A DNA stretch of 64,000 bases from Pseudosporangium ferrugineum (GCF_003002065.1 NZ_PVZG01000011.1:124001-188000); one strand, 5' to 3'. Shown: positions 25,060 to 35,951, numbered from the stretch's first letter. The notes: a model not told the origin generated them from the sequence alone. Program-made: numbers and translations.

Positions 25060-25638
25060 GTGAGGGAGAGACGCGTCGCACGGATCGGCACGGTCAGCGG
25101 CCTCGCCCTGCTCACCGGCGGTACCGCCATCGCGGCCGTCGCCGGCGGCGCACATTCGGTCTTCGCGACAATCATGCTCGGCATGCTCGCCGCCGGACTC
25201 GGTCACGCCCTGCTCACCGAGATCCAGCGCCAGGCCCGCCGCGCCACCGGCCGTTGGGCGCGCGCGGACACGATCAACACCGTGTTGCTCTCGGCCTGGA
25301 CGGCCGGCGCGCTCACCGTGGCGATAGCCCCATTTCGCCTGCGGGCCGTCGGCCTCCTGCTCTTCCTCGCGTACGCCCTGAGCACCGCCCACTTCGTCGT
25401 CGAACGCCGCCGAGCGATCGCCGGCACGCCCGCCTCCGACCGCAGGGCCGGGTCAGCCGACCAACACCACGCACCCTCGAGCACCACAGAACTCTCGAAG
25501 GATGCGACGCCCTCACGTGAGCCGGAGCTGCCGAGCACCGCCGGAGAGAACTCGACGCCCACCCCGCAGGATGGGACCCGCGACCAGCAGGATCAGCCGT
25601 CCGCAACCACCCGGCCGTCCAGCCACCCGGCTCACTGA
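25060..25638 (+). CDS. Small two-to-three helix membrane protein
   Basis: 192 residues from GTG 25060, or 210 from ATG 25006. Three hydrophobic segments fill residues about 8-115, including LLTGGTAIAAVAGG, SVFATIMLGMLAAGLGHALL and LLSAWTAGALTVAIA. A polar Ser/Thr/Pro/Glu tail of 75 residues follows. GTG 25060 is preferred because it starts just before the first helix and after the repeat region, but neither start has a strong ribosome-binding site. The stop overlaps the convergent Nudix gene by 7 bp. Function unknown. Confidence 0.6.
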   Translation: MRERRVARIGTVSGLALLTGGTAIAAVAGGAHSVFATIMLGMLAAGLGHALLTEIQRQARRATGRWARADTINTVLLSAWTAGALTVAIAPFRLRAVGLLLFLAYALSTAHFVVERRRAIAGTPASDRRAGSADQHHAPSSTTELSKDATPSREPELPSTAGENSTPTPQDGTRDQQDQPSATTRPSSHPAH

Positions 25639-26030
25639 AGGCGCAGCGCCACCACCATCGGCGGCACGGGAACGAGCCCGGCCTCCCCCGGCGCCACGTC
25701 CGGCAGCGGAATCCAGTCCAGCCCGATCGGCTCGGGCCCGGTCACGTGCGGCCCCAGCACCGGCTCGCCGTCCGCCACGGTGCACGCGAACACCGAGGTC
25801 ATTCCCGACGGGTACGGCAGGTCCTGCAGGTAGCGGGCCTCCTTCACCACCAGGCCGACCTCTTCCAGCACCTCACGCCGTACCGCATCCTCCGCCGTCT
25901 CGCCCGGGTCGATCCCGCCACCGGGCAGCGTCCACCATTCCCGGCCTTCGTCGCGCCGGCTCCGCTCATGCACCATCAGCACGCGGCCGTCCCGAACGAT
26001 GATGGCTGCGGCTCGTCTCCGTCCACTCAC
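25632..26030 (-). CDS. Nudix hydrolase
   Basis: 132-residue Nudix protein that hydrolyses a nucleoside diphosphate linked to another group. The Nudix box is complete, from GGGIDPGETAEDAV through the metal-binding REVLEEVGL (residues about 37-59). GTG 26030 has no ribosome-binding site but has TAGCCT 6 nt upstream, so it is probably leaderless. The particular substrate cannot be told from the sequence. Confidence 0.88.
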   Translation of the reverse strand: MSGRRRAAAIIVRDGRVLMVHERSRRDEGREWWTLPGGGIDPGETAEDAVRREVLEEVGLVVKEARYLQDLPYPSGMTSVFACTVADGEPVLGPHVTGPEPIGLDWIPLPDVAPGEAGLVPVPPMVVALRLQ

Positions 26031-26036
26031 GAATGA

Positions 26037-26042
26037 AGGCTA
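26037..26042 (-). promoter_or_regulatory. -10 box of leaderless Nudix gene
   Basis: TAGCCT on the minus strand ends 6 nt before GTG 26030. Confidence 0.5.
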
Positions 26043-26213
26043 CTCACGACCGGGCGACATCCACGCGAACGGACCGGCACGCACCCGCGAACGAAATGCC
26101 GACCCGAACTTGTCAGACCCTCACCGTACGGTCAGAGCATGAACCCGAGGACCCACCGAGCCGGCGGCGTCGGCACCCCGTCCAATTCGCTGGCGACCCC
26201 CGCCGCGCGTCCC

Positions 26214-26219
26214 TAGGTT
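26214..26219 (+). promoter_or_regulatory. -10 box of leaderless sulfotransferase gene
   Basis: TAGGTT ends 7 nt before the ATG at 26227, which favours that ATG over the TTG at 26218. Confidence 0.5.
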
Positions 26220-26226
26220 GGGCGGA

Positions 26227-27147
26227 ATGCGCTACAGCTCCCCTGACGAGGACAGCGCCCGCTGGGACGGATTTCCGTTCCGCGAGGGCGACATCATCAT
26301 CAGCACAAGGTCGAAGAGCGGCACGACGTGGATGCAGATGATCTGCGCCCTGCTCGTGTTCCAGGACCCCGAGCTACCGGCCCCGTTGCCCGAGCTCTCC
26401 CCATGGCTCGACTGGCTCATCGTCCCCCGCGACCGGGTATATGCCCAGCTCAATCGCCAGGAGCACCGCCGCTTCATCAAGACCCACACGCCCCTCGACG
26501 GCATCCCGCTTGACCCCCGCGCGACCTATATCGTGGTGGCCCGCCACCCGCTGGACATGGCGGTCTCCCTCTTCCACCAGGGCGAGAACCTCAACCGCGA
26601 GCGCATGGCCCAGCTCCTGTCCGAGCCTCCCGGCACACCGGTCGAGCGGTCCCCCGCAGCCCCGCCGGCAGAAGCGTCGACCGCACCTGACCCGACGGCC
26701 CCGCCGTCCATCCGCGACTCCCTGCTCGCCTGGATCGACCGGGACGTCGCCCCGGCGGACGCGCTGGATTCGCTGCCCGGCGTCCTGTGGCACCTCACCG
26801 ACGCGTGGCGCCGCCGGCACGACCCGAACATCGTCGTCGTGCACTACGCCGACCTGGTCGACGACCTCGAGGGCGAGATGCGCCGACTGGCCTTCACCCT
26901 CGCCATCGACGTCCCCGAGGAGCGCTGGCCCCTGCTCGTCGAGGCAGCCGGCTTCACGCAGATGCGCGCCCGCGCGGAGCGGCTGGCCCCCGACCCGGCC
27001 GGCATCATGAAGGACCGCAACGCCTTCTTCCGCCGGGGCGGCTCCGGGTCGGGACGCGAGTTGCTGACCGACGACGAGTTCGCCCACTACGAGAAGCGAG
27101 CCGCCGAACTCGCCCCGGACGACCTCCTGACCTGGCTCCACCGATGA
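26227..27147 (+). CDS. Sulfotransferase domain protein
   Basis: 306-residue PAPS-dependent sulfotransferase of the Sulfotransfer_1 type, moving a sulfuryl group to a hydroxyl or amine of a small molecule. The 5'-phosphosulfate loop is RSKSGTTWMQM near residue 30. The 3'-phosphate motif is VVARHPLDMAVSLFHQ near residue 100. The C-terminal loop GIMKDRNAFFRRGGSGSG provides the family GxxGxxK-like element. A Pro/Ala-rich insertion follows the second motif at about residues 137-160. No PAPS-synthesis genes are nearby, and the acceptor is unknown. Confidence 0.85.
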   Translation: MRYSSPDEDSARWDGFPFREGDIIISTRSKSGTTWMQMICALLVFQDPELPAPLPELSPWLDWLIVPRDRVYAQLNRQEHRRFIKTHTPLDGIPLDPRATYIVVARHPLDMAVSLFHQGENLNRERMAQLLSEPPGTPVERSPAAPPAEASTAPDPTAPPSIRDSLLAWIDRDVAPADALDSLPGVLWHLTDAWRRRHDPNIVVVHYADLVDDLEGEMRRLAFTLAIDVPEERWPLLVEAAGFTQMRARAERLAPDPAGIMKDRNAFFRRGGSGSGRELLTDDEFAHYEKRAAELAPDDLLTWLHR

Positions 27148-27160
27148 CCCCCGCCCGCCC

Positions 27161-27240
27161 GGGAGCCCGCCCGCCCAGGAGCCCGCCCGCCCAGGAGCCC
27201 GCCCATCCAGGAGCCCGCCCATCCAGGAGCCCGCCCGTCC
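27161..27240. repeat. 16-bp tandem repeat, 5 units
   Basis: Units of the form AGGAGCCCGCCCGCCC start every 16 bp from 27161 to 27225, directly after the sulfotransferase gene. The rest of the gap to 27371 has no gene. Confidence 0.85.
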
Positions 27241-27371
27241 CGACGGCCGACGATCCCCGAAGGCCGACGATCCTCGGACGCCGGCCTGGAAACGAGGCAC
27301 GGCGCAACTGCCCGGCTGTCATCCCGGTCACGCTCGGGCCACCTTCGAGCCCGAACCCCGCCGCCCCTGGC

Positions 27372-28655
27372 TCAGGCCGGCCAGCCGGCCCGGGTGGCGG
27401 GCATATCGCTGGAACCGTCGCGCCGAGCCTTCACGCACAGCACCTGGTTCACCCCGATCCGCCCCTGCTCGAACGCGATCGCCGACGCCGCCATGTACAA
27501 GCGCCACACCCGGGCCCTTCCCGGCGAGGTCAGCCGCACGGCCGTCGTCCAGTCCGCCTCGAGGTTCGCCACCCATGCGCGCAGGGTCCGCGCGTAATGC
27601 TCGCGCAGGGCCTGCACGTCACGCACCTCGAAGCCGGCCCGTTCGAGCGCGCTCACCGTCGTGCCGACCGGCGCGAGCTCGCCGTCGGGGAAGACGTACG
27701 CGTCGATGAACGTCCGTTCGCGGCGGCCCGGCAGCGGTTCCGGATGCAGGGCCGCGATCTGGTGGTTGAGCAGTCGGCCACCCGGCTTGAGCTGGGCGTA
27801 CAGAATCCGGGCGTATTCCTCGTACGGCTCGATGCCGACGTGCTCGGCCATGCCCACGCTGGCGATCGCGTCGAAGGGTCCGTCGTCGACGTCGCGGTAG
27901 TCCTGAACGCGGATCTCGACGTGTGCGGTCAGGCCCGCCTCGGCGACCTGCTTGCGGGCATAGTCCGCCTGCTCGCCGGAGAGGGTGACGCCCACGACGT
28001 CGACGCCGTACCCGCGGGCCGCATGCAGGGCGAGGCTCCCCCAGCCGCAGCCGACATCGAGGAGCCGCATGCCCGGTTTGAGGTTCAGCTTGCGGCAGAC
28101 GAGATCCAGTTTGTCCCGCTACGCGTCCCCGAGGCCGTAGCCACCGGACTCCTCGTCGCCAGTCCAGTAGGCACACGAATAGACCATGCCGGCGCCGAGC
28201 ACGATGCGGTAGAAGTCGTTGCCGACGTCGTAGTGGTGGCTGATCGCCTGGCGGTCGCGGTGCCGGCTGTGCCGCCTGCCGAGCAGCGCGATCTCCTCCG
28301 GCGGCGGCTTCGGCCGGGCACCGGCGATGCCGAGGCTCAGGAGGTCGGCGGCCACCGCCCGCATCGGCAGCGCCCCCGGCTTACCACTGTTGCCCCACAG
28401 TAGGCTGGCGAGCCGGCGCAGCGCGTCGTAGAGGTCGCCCTCCAAACCAAGATCGCCCGACACGTACGCCCGAGCGAGCCCCAACTCGGTGGGCTGCCAC
28501 ATCAGCCGGCGCACCGCCCGGCGGTTGTGGACGATGAGGGTCGGTGCGTGCGGGGGTCCCGCCTCGGAACCGTCCCAGGCGCGCAGCCGTACGGGAAGAT
28601 CGGTCTGCAGGAGGTTTTCGAGCAGGTCACGAAGTTTGGTCGCAGTCGATCGCAT
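27372..28655 (-). pseudogene. Cyclopropane-fatty-acid synthase split by one amber codon
   Basis: A complete mycolic/cyclopropane synthase-type methyltransferase (about 427 codons) is interrupted by an in-frame TAG at 28119-28121. Before it are LIVHNRRAVRRLMWQPTELGLARAYVSGDL and SHHYDVGNDFYRIVLG. After it are KLDLVCRKLNLKPGMRLLDVGCGWGSLALHAA (SAM motif) and the catalytic region IASVGMAEHVG. The reading frame is otherwise intact with no loss of conserved sequence. Family members often have Gln at this place, and CAG to TAG is one change. ATG 28655 has GGGGAG upstream. It may be a fresh pseudogene, a readthrough case or a base-call error. Intact members methylenate membrane phospholipid acyl chains. 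Confidence 0.88.
28119..28121 (-). other. In-frame TAG within the cyclopropane synthase
   Basis: The minus strand reads GGG GAC GCG TAG CGG GAC AAA; conserved protein sequence continues at once in the same frame. Confidence 0.95.
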
Positions 28656-28747
28656 GGCGACTCCCCAGATACTCCAACCTGCCGAATATCCACCCGCCCC
28701 GGGCAGATCCATAAGGAGCTTCGACAAGTTTGTGAGACAGGACTCGC

Positions 28748-29290
28748 TCAGACAGTCCGCAGAATCCGCTCGAAGGTTTCGGGTCGCATCGGACGCGCAC
28801 GATCACGACGACTCTCCGCGAAAGCCGCCAAAACCCGCCGGCGTTCGGCCTCACTGAGAATGCCGGCGAACGGCGACCGTTCCCGCAGGTGAACCGCATA
28901 CTCGGCGGAAGAGGTCAGCGCGTCCAGCACCGCCTCCACCCCCTCATCGAGCACGGCATCCCACCGATCGAGCCACTCCCACGAGCCGCCCTCACCGTGG
29001 AGCCGCCGCAAACTCCGCAGGGTGATCCGAGCCGCCGCCACGACCGCCCCCGGATCCCGCACCAGCCTGCCGGCCACGGCCCGATGCAGCCACAGCAACC
29101 GCAACTGCTCCCGGCTCATCCCCGGCCGAATCAGCGCCTCGACGTCGCAACGCCGCATCCGCCGCTGCCCATCAATCCGCACATACGGCAACAACCCCCG
29201 CAAACAAAGATCGACGACATGCGTACGCGACGAGCGCAGCAAAACCGCCGCCTCACCGGTCGTCATCCAACTCCGTGTGCGCATCGTCAC
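28748..29290 (-). CDS. Helix-turn-helix (excisionase-type) protein
   Basis: 180 residues from GTG 29290 (ATG 29284 is close by). The N-terminal 55 residues fit a MerR/excisionase-like helix-turn-helix: WMTTGEAAVLLRSSRTHVVDLCLRGLLP then RRMRRCDVEALI. The remaining helical part is rich in Arg, Leu and Glu and has no known domain. Such proteins are often paired with a toxin or enzyme gene; here the next gene downstream is the broken cyclopropane synthase, and upstream lies 470 bp without a gene. No partner is seen, so an antitoxin role is only a possibility. Confidence 0.7.
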   Translation of the reverse strand: MTMRTRSWMTTGEAAVLLRSSRTHVVDLCLRGLLPYVRIDGQRRMRRCDVEALIRPGMSREQLRLLWLHRAVAGRLVRDPGAVVAAARITLRSLRRLHGEGGSWEWLDRWDAVLDEGVEAVLDALTSSAEYAVHLRERSPFAGILSEAERRRVLAAFAESRRDRARPMRPETFERILRTV

Positions 29291-29763
29291 AGGTGAATAT
29301 TGATCCCGGTAGCCCGCCCCCGCAACAACCGAACGGCCGATGGTTCTTTCATCCAGGTGGCAGAGCCGTCAGGGCCGGTGAAGTTCCACGCCGGTCCACG
29401 GCAATCAGTTCACGGACGGTACGTGGTCGGCGAAGTAGATCAAGTGGCGCTCCGACCACCCATCACGCGGACCCGAAGGAAGTCCAGCGAGCGCCGCGGC
29501 ACGCCATGCTTCAGATCATGTTGGGAGCTACGTCCACGGTCTGGCCGCGCCACGAGCGACGCCGAGGTGGTGGGAGAACACGCCTGATAGAAGCCGAGCG
29601 TGAAGCGCGCGAGCGGCTCCGGCGCGCCCCGGGCTGCCTGAGCGAGCGTCCAACACCAACCGGCACACCGCACCGTGGGGCTTCCGGGGGCTCGGCCCCC
29701 GGAGCCAACAAGACGAGCGGCTCCGGTCCGCGCATTCCGCGGACAGGGTCCGCCCGCCGCTCG
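29291..29763. other. Intergenic, no convincing gene
   Basis: 473 bp between the HTH gene and tRNA-Ala. Several frames of 75-170 codons cross it on both strands, including plus-strand 29300-29587. None has motifs, and composition at codon position three is not that of the neighbours. It may hold a decayed gene. Confidence 0.45.
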
Positions 29764-29836
29764 TGGAGCCCAGGGGACTTGAACCCCTAACCCCCGCCTT
29801 GCAAAGGCGGTGCTCTGCCAGTTGAGCTAGGGCCCC
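29764..29836 (-). tRNA. tRNA-Ala (anticodon TGC)
   Basis: 73-nt cloverleaf on the minus strand, 5' GGGGCCC with 3' GGGCTCC plus A73. The acceptor has the G3-U70 pair that identifies alanine tRNAs. The anticodon stem CCGCC/GGCGG holds loop TTTGCAA. CCA is not encoded. Confidence 0.97.
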
Positions 29837-29849
29837 CGGAACTGCGGGC

Positions 29850-29978
29850 TCAGCGCAGGTCGGGCGCGGTGGTGGCCTCGTGCCAGAGGGCGCGCTCGTC
29901 GCTGGAGGCCTTGACCCTCTTGACGACCAGGGCGGCCGCACCGACGATGCCGGCGACGATCAGGAGCTTCTTCAGCAT
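29850..29978 (-). CDS. DLW-39 family small membrane protein
   Basis: A 42-codon gene between the two tRNAs, starting ATG 29978 with AAAGGGGA upstream. The product begins MLKKLLIVAGIVGAAALVVK, a single membrane helix, followed by a short polar tail with DERALWHEAT. Size, helix and the tail ending in a D/A-L-W motif match the DLW-39 family found near gyrA in actinobacteria. Family function is unknown. It is short enough to be missed by usual length cut-offs. Confidence 0.85.
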   Translation of the reverse strand: MLKKLLIVAGIVGAAALVVKRVKASSDERALWHEATTAPDLR

Positions 29979-30019
29979 GGCCGGGGTCCCCTTTGATCTG
30001 CGGCGGAGGACGTGCGAGG

Positions 30020-30093
30020 TGGGGCTAGCTGGAATCGAACCAGCGACCTCAGAGTTATCAGCTCTGCGCTCTAACCGACTGAGCTATAGCCCC
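30020..30093 (-). tRNA. tRNA-Ile (anticodon GAT)
   Basis: 74-nt cloverleaf on the minus strand. Acceptor GGGGCTA pairs with TAGCCCC plus A73. The anticodon stem CAGAG/CTCTG holds loop CTGATAA. CCA is not encoded. The gyrA-DUF3566-tRNA-Ile-tRNA-Ala order is usual in actinobacteria. Confidence 0.97.
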
Positions 30094-30427
30094 GTGACAG
30101 CGACACGAAGATTACCGTACCCGGTTCCGGTCGCCCAAATCGGGGGCCGTAGCGCCGCCTCGGGGAGTCGGCGCGGGGTGAGGGTTCCGGAGGATCGACC
30201 GGGCGCAAACGCGGATGCCGCGCGGAGAGAACAACCCGGGCATACAACTCCAGGCGAAGCCGACCCGGAGGGCCCGAGGCGCCGCACGACGGTGTCGGCC
30301 CCGAACCCGGAAGCCGGTTGAGCACGGCGCCGGATAGGGCCGGACGAGGAGCAGGCAGGCCGCGGACAGAACAAGCGTGACGGACCGCCGAACGGCGGCT
30401 CAGCGGGTGGGGGCGTTCGGCGCGCAG
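30094..30427. other. Intergenic before tRNA-Ile
   Basis: About 330 bp that must hold the tRNA promoter. No gene seen; the plus- and minus-strand frames here are GC-driven. Confidence 0.5.
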
Positions 30428-30461
30428 CGAAGCGGCCGCCGTGTCGGGACGCGGCGGCCGC
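30428..30461 (-). terminator. Hairpin after the DUF3566 gene
   Basis: AAGCGGCCGCCG pairs perfectly with CGGCGGCCGCTT (12 bp) around a 10-nt loop, 16 bp beyond the stop at 30477. Confidence 0.75.
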
Positions 30462-30476
30462 TTGTGCTGGGCTGGG

Positions 30477-31346
30477 TCAGTCGCGCTCGGCGAGCGTCAG
30501 TTCGACGCCGCCAACCAGGTCGGCGCAGACGTTGTAGATGAAGGCGCCGAGGGTGGCCAGGGCCGTGAAGAGGACCACGTTCACCGCGCCGATCAGCATT
30601 GAGGTGCCGATGACGCCCCAGGCGGTGATGCGGAAGCCGGTGTTGGCCGATTCCGTGCCGCCGCTGGCGTTGACGAGGCTCTGGAGGCTGGTGTTCACCT
30701 CGCTCCAGACGCCCATGGCGTCCAGGGCCAGGTAGAGCACCGAGGTGGCCACGACCACGACGATGAACAGGACCACGGAGACCGCGAAGGCGAACTTCAT
30801 CACGGACCAGGGGTCGATCCGCTTGAGGTTCAGGCGCGCCCGGCGGGGGCCGCGGGCCGCGGCCGAGGACACGGTCGAGCGGGCCGAGCGTACGGCCTCG
30901 GAGACCCGGGCCGCGCCGACGGCGGCCGAGCCGCTCGCCGCGCCGCCGGACGGGGGCTTCGGGGCCGTGCCGGGCCGCTGCGGGACCGTGGCCGGCTTGG
31001 CGGGGGGCGGGGCGACGCCCGTACGCCCGGTCGGGGTGCCGGCCGCCGGGGCAGCGCCGGGCTTGCCCTTGGTGACGACCGGCACAGTGGCCGAGCCCTT
31101 CGCCACCGAGGGGCCGCCCGGTCGTTTGCCATCGGCCTGGCCCTCTCCGTCACCGCTCGGCTCCCCCGGCGGCGGGGGCATGCCCGGGGCGCGGGTGAAC
31201 TTCGGCGGGGACGGGGCATCCGCGGGGACCGTCGCGCGGCCCGCGGCCTCACGCCCGTTCGATGCGGCGCCGTCCTTCTTCGGCTCCTCATCGACGGGAG
31301 TCGCCGAGGACCCCGGACCTCCCGACTTCGCCTGTGTCTCCGGCAT
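30477..31346 (-). CDS. DUF3566 membrane protein downstream of gyrA
   Basis: About 289 residues. The first 155 are low-complexity Pro/Ala/Gly/Lys and probably cytoplasmic. The DUF3566 domain follows at about 165-285: LKRIDPWSVMKFAFAVS, a first membrane helix, ITAWGVIGTSMLIGAVNVVLFTALATLGAFIYN as the second, then a short tail. This matches the gene directly downstream of gyrA in mycobacteria (Rv0007 type). ATG 31346 starts 3 bp after the gyrA stop, with AGGAC upstream, so it is co-transcribed with gyrA. Role unknown. Confidence 0.88.
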   Translation of the reverse strand: MPETQAKSGGPGSSATPVDEEPKKDGAASNGREAAGRATVPADAPSPPKFTRAPGMPPPPGEPSGDGEGQADGKRPGGPSVAKGSATVPVVTKGKPGAAPAAGTPTGRTGVAPPPAKPATVPQRPGTAPKPPSGGAASGSAAVGAARVSEAVRSARSTVSSAAARGPRRARLNLKRIDPWSVMKFAFAVSVVLFIVVVVATSVLYLALDAMGVWSEVNTSLQSLVNASGGTESANTGFRITAWGVIGTSMLIGAVNVVLFTALATLGAFIYNVCADLVGGVELTLAERD

Positions 31347-31349
31347 CAA

Positions 31350-33860
31350 CTAGTCCTGTTCGTCAGGCTCGTCGGCATTACGAGCAAGCGCCACGATGGT
31401 TACACCTTCTGGGAGGTCCATCAGCTTGACCCCCATTGTGTTCCGATCCCGCGTGCGCCGTACAGGCTTCACGGGAGTCCGGATGACACCACCATTGCTG
31501 GTGATGGCAAACAGTTCATCCTCCGGGCTGATCACGAGCGCTCCGACCAGACCACCACGACGCTCCGTGATCTTCGCGGTCAGTACGCCCTTGCCACCCC
31601 GCCCCTGCACGGGGTACTCCTCGATCGGCGTCCGCTTGGCATACCCGCCGTTGGTGGCGACCAAAACGTCCATGCCTTCCCGGACCACCTCCATCGCGAG
31701 CAGCTCGTCGGCCTCGCCGAAGCGCATGCCGATCACACCGGAGGTCGCCCGGCCCATCGGCCGCAGGGCCTCGTCGGTCGCGTTGAACCGGATGGCCTGA
31801 GCCTTCTTGGAGACCAGGAGCAGGTCGTTCTCCGGTGCGGCCAGCGTGGCGCCCACCAACTCGTCATCCTCCCGCAGGTTGATGGCGATGATGCCACCGC
31901 TGCGGTTGGAGTCAAATTCCTCGAGCCGGGTCTTCTTCACGAGGCCATTCTTGGTGGCGAGCACAAGGTACGGCTCGACCTGGTAATTCGGGATCTGGAT
32001 GACCTGCGCGATGTGCTCGTCCGGCTGGAAGGCGAGCAGGTTGGCGACGTGCTGACCCTTCGCGACCCGGTTCGCCTCGGGCAGCTCGTAGGCCTTCGCG
32101 CGGTAGACCCGGCCCTTGTTCGTGAAGAACAGGATCCACGAGTGGGTCGAGATGACGAAGAAGTGGCTGACGATGTCGTCCTGGCGCAGAGATGCGCCGC
32201 TCACGCCCTTGCCGCCGCGCTTCTGGGAGCGGTAGAGATCGACCTTGGTGCGCTTCGCGTAACCGGTGCGTGTGATGGTCACCACAACGTCCTCGCGCGC
32301 GATGAGGTCCTCCATCGAGACCTCGCCGTCGAACGGGATGATTTGGGTCTTTCGCTCATCTCCGAACCGGGAGACGATCTCGGCCAGCTCCTCGGAGACG
32401 ATCGCCCGCTGCCGCTCCGGCTTGGCGAGGATGTCCTTGAGGTCGGCGATCTCGACCTCGATGCTGGCGAGCTCGTCGATGATCTTCTGCCGCTCGAGGG
32501 CCGCGAGGCGCCGCAGCTGCATGTCGAGGATGGCCTGCGACTGCACCTGGTCGATGTCGAGCAGCTGGATCAGGCCCTGGCGGGCATCCTCGACCGTCGG
32601 CGAGCGCCGGATGAGGGCGATCACCTCGTCGAGCGCGTCGAGGGCCTTGACCAGGCCGCGCAGAATGTGCGCCCGCTCCTCGGCCTTCCGCAGGCGGAAC
32701 GCGGTGCGCCGGCGGATGACCTCGACCTGGTGGTCGACGTAGTAGCGGATGAACTGCGCCAGGTTGAGCGTGCGGGGCACGCCGTCGACCAGCGCGAGCA
32801 TGTTCGCGCCGAACGTCTCCTGCAGCTGGGTGTGCTTGTAGAGGTTGTTCAGCACGACCTTCGCGACCGCGTCGCGCTTCAGAACCAGGATCAACCGCAT
32901 TCCCGTACGCCCGGACGACTCGTCCCGGATGTCGGCGATGCCGGTGAGCTTGCCCTCCTTGACGAGCTCGGCGACGCGCTCGGCGAGGTTGTCGGGGTTC
33001 ACCTGGTACGGCAGCTCGGTGACCACGAGGCAGGGCCGGCCGCGCTGGTCCTCCTCGACCTCCACGACGGCGCGCATCCGGATCGAGCCGCGGCCGGTGC
33101 GGTAGGCGTCCTGGATCGCCTGCTGGCCGACGATCAGCCCCCGCGTGGGGAAGTCGGGTCCCTTGACGATCTCCAGGACCGCCTCGAGCGTCGTGGCCTC
33201 GTCCGCCTCGGGGTTGTCGAGGTACCACTGGACGGCCGAGGCGATCTCGCGCAGGTTGTGCGGCGGGATCTTGGTGGCCATGCCGACCGCGATGCCCTCG
33301 GAGCCGTTGACGAGCAGGTTGGGGAACCGCGCCGGCAGGATCGTGGGCTCCTTGGCCCGGCCGTCGTAGTTGTCCTGCATGTCGACGGTGTCCTCGTCGA
33401 TGTCCCGCAGCATCTCCATGGCGAGCGGCGAGAGCTTCGACTCGGTGTAGCGCATGGCGGCCGGCGGGTCGTTGCCCGGCGAGCCGAAGTTGCCGTTGCC
33501 GTCGATCAGCGGGTAGCGCAACGACCAGGGCTGCCCCATCCGGACGAGCGCGTCGTAGATCGACGAGTCGCCGTGCGGGTGGTAGTTGCCCATGACGTCG
33601 CCGACGACGCGGGCGCACTTCACGTAGCCACGGTCCGGGCGGAAGCCCGAGTCGTACATCGCGTAAAGGATCTTGCGGTGCACCGGCTTGAGGCCGTCGC
33701 GCACGTCCGGCAGGGCCCGGCCCACGATCACGCTCATCGCGTAGTCGAGGTACGAGCGCTGCATCTCGACCTCGAGGCCGACCGGCTCGACGCGCTGCCC
33801 CACGCCGCCGCCGGTGTCGTCCTGCGGCTCCTCGGCGGGGTTCTCGGGAGTATCCGTCAC
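31350..33860 (-). CDS. gyrA: DNA gyrase subunit A
   Basis: 836-residue breakage-reunion subunit of gyrase, which adds negative supercoils with GyrB. The catalytic Tyr138 is in AAMRYTESKLSP. The quinolone region reads HPHGDSSIYDALVRMG, with Ser at the position that is Ala90 in mycobacteria, the drug-sensitive form. The C-terminal pinwheel repeats contain the GyrA box (QKRGGKGV near residue 545). GTG 33860 has TAAGGG upstream. It is followed at once by the DUF3566 gene. The 138-bp gap to gyrB holds DnaA-box-like sites. Confidence 0.98.
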   Translation of the reverse strand: MTDTPENPAEEPQDDTGGGVGQRVEPVGLEVEMQRSYLDYAMSVIVGRALPDVRDGLKPVHRKILYAMYDSGFRPDRGYVKCARVVGDVMGNYHPHGDSSIYDALVRMGQPWSLRYPLIDGNGNFGSPGNDPPAAMRYTESKLSPLAMEMLRDIDEDTVDMQDNYDGRAKEPTILPARFPNLLVNGSEGIAVGMATKIPPHNLREIASAVQWYLDNPEADEATTLEAVLEIVKGPDFPTRGLIVGQQAIQDAYRTGRGSIRMRAVVEVEEDQRGRPCLVVTELPYQVNPDNLAERVAELVKEGKLTGIADIRDESSGRTGMRLILVLKRDAVAKVVLNNLYKHTQLQETFGANMLALVDGVPRTLNLAQFIRYYVDHQVEVIRRRTAFRLRKAEERAHILRGLVKALDALDEVIALIRRSPTVEDARQGLIQLLDIDQVQSQAILDMQLRRLAALERQKIIDELASIEVEIADLKDILAKPERQRAIVSEELAEIVSRFGDERKTQIIPFDGEVSMEDLIAREDVVVTITRTGYAKRTKVDLYRSQKRGGKGVSGASLRQDDIVSHFFVISTHSWILFFTNKGRVYRAKAYELPEANRVAKGQHVANLLAFQPDEHIAQVIQIPNYQVEPYLVLATKNGLVKKTRLEEFDSNRSGGIIAINLREDDELVGATLAAPENDLLLVSKKAQAIRFNATDEALRPMGRATSGVIGMRFGEADELLAMEVVREGMDVLVATNGGYAKRTPIEEYPVQGRGGKGVLTAKITERRGGLVGALVISPEDELFAITSNGGVIRTPVKPVRRTRDRNTMGVKLMDLPEGVTIVALARNADEPDEQD

Positions 33861-33916
33861 AGTTAACCCTTACTTACGGTCGAACCCGACAAACGGGCCC
33901 GAGCTACGCATTTCGC

Positions 33917-33957
33917 TGTGGATAACGCTGTGGAAAGCAGTGGAACGCTGTGCATAA
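33917..33957 (-). other. Two DnaA-box-like sites between gyrB and gyrA
   Basis: TGTGGATAA at 33917-33925 is a perfect box (TTATCCACA on the minus strand). TGTGCATAA at 33949-33957 has one mismatch. TGTGGAAAG (33929) and AGTGGAACG (33939) between them are weaker look-alikes. Confidence 0.65.
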
Positions 33958-33962
33958 CCCGA

Positions 33963-33992
33963 GGTGAGCGGGGCCGGGAGGCCCCGCTCACC
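33963..33992 (-). terminator. Strong hairpin after gyrB
   Basis: GGTGAGCGGGGCC pairs perfectly with GGCCCCGCTCACC around GGGA, 6 bp after the gyrB stop. It suggests gyrB and gyrA are at least partly separate transcripts. Confidence 0.75.
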
Positions 33993-33998
33993 GGCGGA

Positions 33999-35951
<1,953 letters not shown>

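Noticed and set aside
28748..29290. HTH protein as the antitoxin of a toxin-antitoxin pair
   Set aside because: No intact small gene lies next to it on either side that could be the toxin.
29300..29587. Plus-strand 95-codon frame beside tRNA-Ala
   Set aside because: No motif, no ribosome-binding site and atypical codon pattern; may be a decayed gene, but this is not shown.
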